DNA of 64,000 nucleotides from Palleronia sp. LCG004 (GTDB lineage: Bacteria; Pseudomonadota; Alphaproteobacteria; Rhodobacterales; Rhodobacteraceae): the NCBI RefSeq assembly GCF_032931615.1, contig NZ_CP136760.1:124001-188000 (forward strand), read 5' to 3'. Both the position numbers and the translations under genes were made by a program. Positions 59,089 to 64,000 of the stretch are shown piece by piece. The notes under the pieces are model-generated. The model saw nothing but the letters and a program-made list of their open reading frames with translations, ran no database searches and was not told where the DNA came from. The number at the start of each line of letters is the position of its first letter. Positions within the stretch are counted from its first letter, which is position 1.

Positions 59089-60174
59089 ATGATTCGCTTT
59101 TCCCCCCAGACGACGCTGCCGCGTGCCCTCGCGGGGTTCGTCATCTTCGGGATCCTGATTTTCGCTGCGACGACATTCGTGGTGGTGCGCGAGCGGGTGG
59201 GCGATTTCCAGCGCGCGGCACTGGCAAAGGCCGTGGCGGTGCGTACCGACGGGGCCGCGACGGCCTTTGCCGGGATGCTCGACCGGGACTGGCAGGATCT
59301 GGGCTCCATCGCGGCGCTGGTACCGCATCTCGGGGCCGAGGGTCTCGGCGCGGTTCTGGACGCGACGGCGGGCCCGGGCAAGCGCATTTCATGGGCGGGA
59401 TACGCGCGGCCCAACGGCGAGATCGTCGCGGCGTCGGGCGACATGCTGGTGGGTGCCGACGTGGCGTCGCGGCCCTGGTTTCGGCAGGGTTTGCAGGGTC
59501 CGGTGGCGGGCGACGTGCACGAAGCGGTCCTGCTGGCCGAGATTCTCGGGCCGGAGGGCGGGCCGACGCCGCAATTCCTCGACCTCGCGCGGCCGATCGA
59601 GGCGGCGGACGGACGCGTCAGCGGCGTGCTGGGGTTCCACATCGACGCGGCGCGCGCGCAGGAATATCTCGACGATGTGGGCGATGCGCTCGAGCTCGAG
59701 CTCGCCATCGTCAACGCGTCGGGCGACATCGTGCTCTCGACCGATGGCGGGCAGCTGACGCGGGACCTGCCGAGCATCGGGGCCGCCGCCATGGGCGTCG
59801 CGACCAGCGGTTTCGAGACCGGGCCCGACGGCGCGCGCTATTTCGCGACCGTCCTGCCGAGCGTGGGGTACGGCGATCTGCCGTCCTTCGGCTGGCGTCT
59901 GGTCGGACGGATCCCCGAGGCGCAGTTCGCGCTGACGAGCGCGACTGGCCTCTTGGCCGAAGCGGGCGTGATCTTCGTGGCCGCGACGCTCGTCTTCCTC
60001 GCTGCCGCGATGATCTTCGCGCGGCTCTACCTCGTTCCCGTCGGGCGGCTCGCTGGCAATGCGCGCCGGATCTCCGAAGGGGTCGAGGAATATCCCGCCG
60101 AGATCCGCACGACGGCCGAGCTGAGGATATTGTCCGAAGCGCTGGTCCGGCTCGACGTGCAGCGCGCCGCCTGA
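59089..60174 (+). CDS. Orphan membrane sensor: extracytoplasmic Cache domain plus HAMP, no output domain
   Basis: A 361-residue protein. A first helix (about residues 10-30) is followed by a large periplasmic dCache/PDC domain ('SWAGYARPNGEIVAASGDML', 'SRPWFRQGLQGPVAGDVHEA') and a second helix (about 290-312). A HAMP-like stretch ('LYLVPVGRLAGNARRISEG') follows and then the protein ends, with no kinase, cyclase or methyl-accepting domain. It must signal through a partner. ATG 59089 has AAGGA upstream; 59074 is an alternative. It is opposite the GH8 gene and convergent with the glucan synthase genes, so control of glucan production is a reasonable guess. Confidence 0.8.
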   Translation: MIRFSPQTTLPRALAGFVIFGILIFAATTFVVVRERVGDFQRAALAKAVAVRTDGAATAFAGMLDRDWQDLGSIAALVPHLGAEGLGAVLDATAGPGKRISWAGYARPNGEIVAASGDMLVGADVASRPWFRQGLQGPVAGDVHEAVLLAEILGPEGGPTPQFLDLARPIEAADGRVSGVLGFHIDAARAQEYLDDVGDALELELAIVNASGDIVLSTDGGQLTRDLPSIGAAAMGVATSGFETGPDGARYFATVLPSVGYGDLPSFGWRLVGRIPEAQFALTSATGLLAEAGVIFVAATLVFLAAAMIFARLYLVPVGRLAGNARRISEGVEEYPAEIRTTAELRILSEALVRLDVQRAA

Positions 60175-60175
60175 A

Positions 60176-60216
60176 GACGCGGGCCCCCGGTAGGCGGGTG
60201 CCCGTCCGCCCGCGTC
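60176..60216. terminator. Bidirectional terminator between convergent genes
   Basis: GACGCGGGC at 60176-60184 pairs perfectly with GCCCGCGTC at 60208-60216, and a nested GGCGG/CCGCC stem lies inside. It fills the 40-base gap between the Cache-protein stop and the glucan-synthase stop and can serve both strands. Confidence 0.7.
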
Positions 60217-62197
60217 ACTCGTGCCGGTGGGGGGCGATGCGTCGGGCGAGATCGCCCAGAACGGTGGCGAGATCGATCCGGCCGATGCCGGGAGCGGCAC
60301 CTTCGGTGTAGAACCGCCTGAGCAGCGCCTCGCGCATCTCCGCCTCGGGCGAGAGCAGCAGCTCGGCCCATTCGCCTCGCCCCGCGATGACGGTCGCGTC
60401 GATGTCGCCCACGCGCGGGATGCGGATCACGCCTTGCATCCCCGCTTCGTAATGGCGGCCGCGGATCTGCGCCGTGCTGCCCGTGAGGCTCGAGATCCAG
60501 ACGCGGCGGGGCGGCTCGCTGCCCGCGCGGAAGATCGCGGGCTCGGGGCGGTCGGCGACGTGGATCTCGCGGCGCGGAAGCTCGATGCAGGCGAGGATGA
60601 CGAGCGAGACCACGATGAGGTTGTAGATCGTCCAAAAAAGGATGACGGCCTTGCCCTCTCCGGCATCGGTGCGGGCGAATTCGTCGAAGACGATGCCGAT
60701 GGCGAGCCCTGCGACCGTCAGGACCAGCAGGACGAGGAACGGGGCCATGAGCCGCCACTGCACGATCCTGCGGCTGCGATCGCCGCCCTTCGCAGTGACG
60801 CTGAAGGGCCGGCCATGGGGGCGCAGAAGTCCGCCGAAGGCCGCGCGGCTGACCTCGACCGCGCCGAGATTCTGGCTCACGTCCTTGAGGAGCGGCAGCA
60901 GCATTCCGGGGGCCAGCAGGTTGAACGACACGATCGTCCAGGCGAAGTAGACCCCGAAATAGCTGAGCACGTCGGGCACGTTCGCATCGACGACGATCAC
61001 GCCGAAATACCAGTAGAAGAGCGGATAGACGAAGGCCGCGAGGCGAAATGTGAAGGTCGTCGTCCAGTAGAGCACGCTGTCGCAGACGCTCCAGCGATCG
61101 CGAAAGCCCAGCCCGCTCGGGGCGAAGGGGCCGAGCCTGCCGCGCGCGATCTGCATGAGGCCGAGGCACCAGCGCGCGCGCTGCGTGATGTATTCCTTGA
61201 GGCCCTCGGGGGCGAGGCCCTCGGTCAGCGGTTCCTGCAGGTAATGCGTCTCCCAGCCGCGTTCGCGCAGGGCGAGGCTCAGCATGAAATCCTCGGTCAC
61301 GCTTTCGGTCGGAAAGCCGCCGAGCTCGGCCACGGCCTGCCAGCGGGCGACCGAGGACGTGCCACAGCAGATGGCGATGCCCCAGGCGTCGCGGCAGGGC
61401 TGCATGTGGTCGAAGAAGAAGCGCTGCTCGTCGGGATAGGATTCCTCGAGGCGCAGGTTGTTCTGGATCGGGTCGGGGTTGAAGAAGTGCTGCGGCGTCT
61501 GGACGATGCCGGTAGCGGGATCGTGGAAGAGCGCGAGGGAGCGACGCAGGAAGTTGCGATGCGGCACGAAATCCGCGTCGAGCACGGCGAAGAAGTCGGG
61601 CGGGCCTTCCCCGGCCAGAAGGTCGAGCGCGTGGTTGATATTGCCGGCCTTGGCCCCCTTGTTGTCGGGCCGAGTGACGTGGCGCGCCCCGTGGAGCGTG
61701 CAGAACGCCCCCAGCCAGTCGCGTCGCCCGTCATCGAGGACGAGCACCTCGACGTCGGGCCAGTCGAGCGCCATCGCCCCCACGATGGAGCGTTCGAGCA
61801 CCTCGCGGTCCTCGTTGTAGGTGGCGATCAGGACGGCGACCTTCGGGGCGGGGCCGGGGGCCCACCATTCGGCATGGGCGTCGGCCTCGGGGCTGCGCTC
61901 GCGGATGCGGGACATGAGGATCGCGGCGCTGATCGAGCTTGCGAGCGCACCGATCTCGATGGCGAAGAACGACCAGCTCATCAGGCAGTCGAGGGTCAGC
62001 CCGGCGGGCGCGAGCGTCTCGGTCGCGCGCCACCACACGTATCTGAGCGCGAGCGCGATCCCCACGAGCGAGAGTGCGAGGCGGTGGCGGTTGTCGAACC
62101 GGTTCACCACCATCGGAAGGACGAGCCCCAGCCCCACGACGATGACGATCTGCAGGGCCGAGGACTGGACCTCGCTCAGCCAGACGATCTGGGGCAT
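60215..62197 (-). CDS. Beta-glucan synthase, GT2 family (BgsA/BcsA-like)
   Basis: A 660-residue membrane glycosyltransferase. Helices flank a GT2 domain with 'VLVLDDGRRD' (D155-D156), 'VLDADF' (207-209), 'TED' (301-303) and 'QRARW' (339-343), the processive-synthase set. The C-terminal 120 residues are PilZ-like in place, but the c-di-GMP motif is not canonical: '(D/N)xSxxG' reads 'ISSLTG' and no clear RxxxR exists. This layout, with an HlyD-type partner, matches the BgsA mixed-linkage (1,3)(1,4)-beta-glucan synthase of Sinorhizobium better than cellulose synthase, since there is no BcsB. ATG 62197 overlaps the upstream stop. Confidence 0.85.
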   Translation of the reverse strand: MPQIVWLSEVQSSALQIVIVVGLGLVLPMVVNRFDNRHRLALSLVGIALALRYVWWRATETLAPAGLTLDCLMSWSFFAIEIGALASSISAAILMSRIRERSPEADAHAEWWAPGPAPKVAVLIATYNEDREVLERSIVGAMALDWPDVEVLVLDDGRRDWLGAFCTLHGARHVTRPDNKGAKAGNINHALDLLAGEGPPDFFAVLDADFVPHRNFLRRSLALFHDPATGIVQTPQHFFNPDPIQNNLRLEESYPDEQRFFFDHMQPCRDAWGIAICCGTSSVARWQAVAELGGFPTESVTEDFMLSLALRERGWETHYLQEPLTEGLAPEGLKEYITQRARWCLGLMQIARGRLGPFAPSGLGFRDRWSVCDSVLYWTTTFTFRLAAFVYPLFYWYFGVIVVDANVPDVLSYFGVYFAWTIVSFNLLAPGMLLPLLKDVSQNLGAVEVSRAAFGGLLRPHGRPFSVTAKGGDRSRRIVQWRLMAPFLVLLVLTVAGLAIGIVFDEFARTDAGEGKAVILFWTIYNLIVVSLVILACIELPRREIHVADRPEPAIFRAGSEPPRRVWISSLTGSTAQIRGRHYEAGMQGVIRIPRVGDIDATVIAGRGEWAELLLSPEAEMREALLRRFYTEGAAPGIGRIDLATVLGDLARRIAPHRHE

Positions 62198-63315
62198 CAG
62201 AAGAGGTTCCGGATCGGATCGAGCGGCCGCGAGGTGAAGAAGGCCCGCCCGGTGCGTCCGATCGGACAGCCGAGCGTCGGGTCCGTCATCAGGCCCGGCA
62301 CCGACAGCGCCACGTCGAAGCGTTCGAGATGGGCCTGGCCCGGTGCCACGGCGAGGTTGCGGTAGAGAGTGGCCGCCCCCGACCCGCCGAGGCGGATGAC
62401 GGTCCCGGGATAGGTCTCGCCGGTGCCCGAGAGGCGGAACTCGGCCGCGTCGCCGATGCGCAGGCGGTTGTAGATGGTCTCGGTCACGGAGAGCGTCACG
62501 AAGGTCGAACGGCAATCGAGGAGCCTGAGCACGGGCTCGCCGCGCTGCACCTGCTCGCCGTCGGCGGCGAGGATCTCCCAGATCCGGCCCTGCACGTTCG
62601 AGGCGATGTCGGCGGTGCCGAGCCGGTTGACGGAGATCCGTTCGGCGTCGAGCCGGTCCTCGATCGCCGTGGCGCGCGCGCGGGCGGCCTCGAGCGCGGC
62701 CTCGAGCTCGGCGCGGGTCGAGAGGAGCTCGACGCGGCGGGTCTCGGCGTTGGGGGCGTCGTTGTAGCCGTTGCCGATGAAGACGCCGCCCTCGGCCGAG
62801 GAGAGCGCGTTGCGCGCGAGGTCGAATTCCTCGGCGATGCGGCTGTCGGCGAGCGATGCGGCGGGGGCGGTTCCGGGCTCGACATCCGCGTCGCCGCCTA
62901 TGAGGTCGAGCCGCTCGCGCGCGCGGTCGAGCCTGAGAGCGAGATCGGCGATCTGCCCGTCGGTGAAGGCGGTGCTGCGGGTCTCGAGCCGCTTGGCCAG
63001 ACCGGCCGTGGAGGCGAGGACGGATTCGATCCGGGCGATCTCGGCGGCGGCGAAGGCGCTCTCCATTTCGAGATCCTCGAGGCGGATCGTGTCGGCCATG
63101 GGATCGGTGATGCTGGCCAGCTGCGCGCCGGGATCGACGCCGCTGCCCAGGGCGACGGACCCGAGTTCGACGCGCCCCGCGATCGGGGCCGACAGCGTGG
63201 TCAACCGCGCATTGACGACGGCGTCGGCGCTTGCGCCGGCCATCTGTTCGGCTGCGATGATCCACACCGCGACGACGATGAGCGTGAATCCTATGACCAG
63301 TCTCGACAGGCGCAC
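62197..63315 (-). CDS. HlyD-family membrane fusion protein (BgsB-like)
   Basis: A 372-residue periplasmic adaptor. One N-terminal helix ('LVIGFTLIVVAVWIIAAEQM'), a biotinyl-lipoyl half ('TTLSAPIAGRVELGSVALG'), a long alpha-helical hairpin (about residues 75-235) and a beta-barrel end ('GRIWEILAADGEQVQRGEPV'). It resembles BgsB, which joins the beta-glucan synthase to export. Start is GTG 63315 with AAGGAG upstream. Translationally coupled to the synthase gene (TGATG). Confidence 0.82.
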   Translation of the reverse strand: MRLSRLVIGFTLIVVAVWIIAAEQMAGASADAVVNARLTTLSAPIAGRVELGSVALGSGVDPGAQLASITDPMADTIRLEDLEMESAFAAAEIARIESVLASTAGLAKRLETRSTAFTDGQIADLALRLDRARERLDLIGGDADVEPGTAPAASLADSRIAEEFDLARNALSSAEGGVFIGNGYNDAPNAETRRVELLSTRAELEAALEAARARATAIEDRLDAERISVNRLGTADIASNVQGRIWEILAADGEQVQRGEPVLRLLDCRSTFVTLSVTETIYNRLRIGDAAEFRLSGTGETYPGTVIRLGGSGAATLYRNLAVAPGQAHLERFDVALSVPGLMTDPTLGCPIGRTGRAFFTSRPLDPIRNLF

Positions 63316-63440
63316 GACGTGGGTCTCCTTCGTGGCAATTCCTCAAATCGACGGCAATTTCGCAGTGAAATGTTAACCACTTCTGAATTTCGCCGGGCCC
63401 CGGGGGCGCCTGCTTGCCTTTCGGCGGGAGGAGGCCCAAC

Positions 63441-64000
63441 GTGGCGGCGATCTGGGAGGACGATGTGAACGGGGATCACGACAGGGCCGGGGCCGGGCGT
63501 CGCGCGGTCATCATCGGCGGCAGCCGGGGCATCGGGGCCGGCATCGCGGGGGTACTGCGCCGCGAGGGCTGGGAGGTGCGCGTCACGGGCGTCGAGGCGG
63601 GAGAGGTCGCGACCTACGCGCAGGCCAATCCGGGCGGGCAAGCCGATATCCTCGACATTCGCGACATGTCCGCCGTCGAGGCCTATTTCGACGGGATCGA
63701 GCGGCTCGACGCGCTGGTGAACTGTGCGGGCATCCTCGCGCGCGGGGCGGAATACGAGATCGAGACTTTCGAGGCGGTGATCGACGTCAACCTGACGGGC
63801 ACGATGCGGACCTGCCTCGCCGCGCATGACCTGCTGGCGCGATCGGGAGGCGCGATCGTCAACACCGCCTCCATGCTGAGCTTTTTCGGCGGGCCGCTGG
63901 TGCCGGGCTATTCGGCGTCGAAGGGCGGTGTCGCGCAGCTGACCAAGGCGCTGGCGGGGAAATGGGCCAAGGACGGCATCCGCGTGAACGCGGTCGCGCC
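63441..64000 (+). CDS. Short-chain dehydrogenase/reductase (truncated by window end)
   Basis: The first 186 residues of an SDR oxidoreductase. NAD(P) motif 'IIGGSRGIGAGIAGVL', the 'NCAGI' structural motif, and the catalytic Ser ('NTASMLSFFGG'), Tyr and Lys ('PGYSASKGGV') are in place. GTG 63441 has GGGAGGAGG seven bases upstream; GTG 63465 is an alternative. It is divergent from the BgsB-like gene. The frame is open to the window edge. Substrate unknown. Confidence 0.85.
   Translation, partial: MAAIWEDDVNGDHDRAGAGRRAVIIGGSRGIGAGIAGVLRREGWEVRVTGVEAGEVATYAQANPGGQADILDIRDMSAVEAYFDGIERLDALVNCAGILARGAEYEIETFEAVIDVNLTGTMRTCLAAHDLLARSGGAIVNTASMLSFFGGPLVPGYSASKGGVAQLTKALAGKWAKDGIRVNAVA

Noticed and set aside
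60221..62365. A 714-codon plus-strand open frame
   Set aside because: Antisense shadow of the glucan synthase; no signature motifs.
1..64000. CRISPR arrays, rRNA genes, replication origin
   Set aside because: No regularly spaced direct repeats with unique spacers, no rRNA-like sequence, and no iteron or DnaA-box cluster were noticed.

Overview
The window looks like a piece of a high-GC alphaproteobacterial genome, most likely Rhodobacterales (Roseobacter group). The reasons are the compact G/C-ending coding style, a complete carnitine/betaine catabolic cluster, a VPLPA-CTERM surface protein, small charged proteins seen in this group, and a BgsBA-like beta-glucan synthase pair. I see no rRNA, tRNA or CRISPR array. 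Two zones of transposase debris and many self-contained transport/regulator modules suggest an accessory, mosaic region; I cannot tell chromosome from plasmid.

Layout. 0-6.5 kb: a stand-alone response regulator, a secreted phytase/esterase-like beta-propeller, a VPLPA-CTERM protein, a degenerate CDF transporter and a 43-residue basic protein. 6.6-21.6 kb: a co-directional carnitine/gamma-butyrobetaine cluster with two LysR regulators, a gamma-butyrobetaine dioxygenase, a PotABCD-type ABC importer, acyl-CoA dehydrogenase, NDP-forming acyl-CoA synthetase, CaiD-like hydratase, BKACE, a carnitine dehydrogenase-thioesterase fusion and two class II aldolase-like proteins. 21.7-23.6 kb: decayed IS transposases. 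23.7-25.5 kb: divergent TetR and aldo/keto reductase.

25.8-39.0 kb: a PmrA/QseB-like two-component system, a sulfide/persulfide oxidation operon (sulfurtransferase-SQR fusion, SulP, metallo-beta-lactamase dioxygenase, methyltransferase) with a divergent OxyR-like LysR, and a six-gene DsbD/TlpA/DsbA/L,D-transpeptidase block. The same 17-bp CTTAAG-N5-CTTAAG-type box lies in front of the two-component operon, the dsbD operon and the two distal L,D-transpeptidase genes, which suggests one regulon. 39.7-40.7 kb: a divergent L-asparaginase. 41.7-49.0 kb: a tripartite tricarboxylate-type transporter (TctCBA) plus an AbrB-type membrane protein. A divergent TctD-like regulator is followed by a histidine kinase fused at its C terminus to a periplasmic binding protein, and four CTGA(C/T) half-sites at exact 11-bp spacing lie in the shared promoter region.

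49.5-55.1 kb: a formate/nitrite-family channel, an MHYT-PAS hybrid kinase, two small charged proteins and a cold-shock protein. 55.3-56.2 kb: a broken IS5-family element. 56.2-64 kb: a sodium:solute symporter with a small partner, a GH8 glycanase, an orphan Cache-domain membrane protein, BgsA/BgsB-like glucan synthase and secretion genes, and a short-chain dehydrogenase cut by the window edge.
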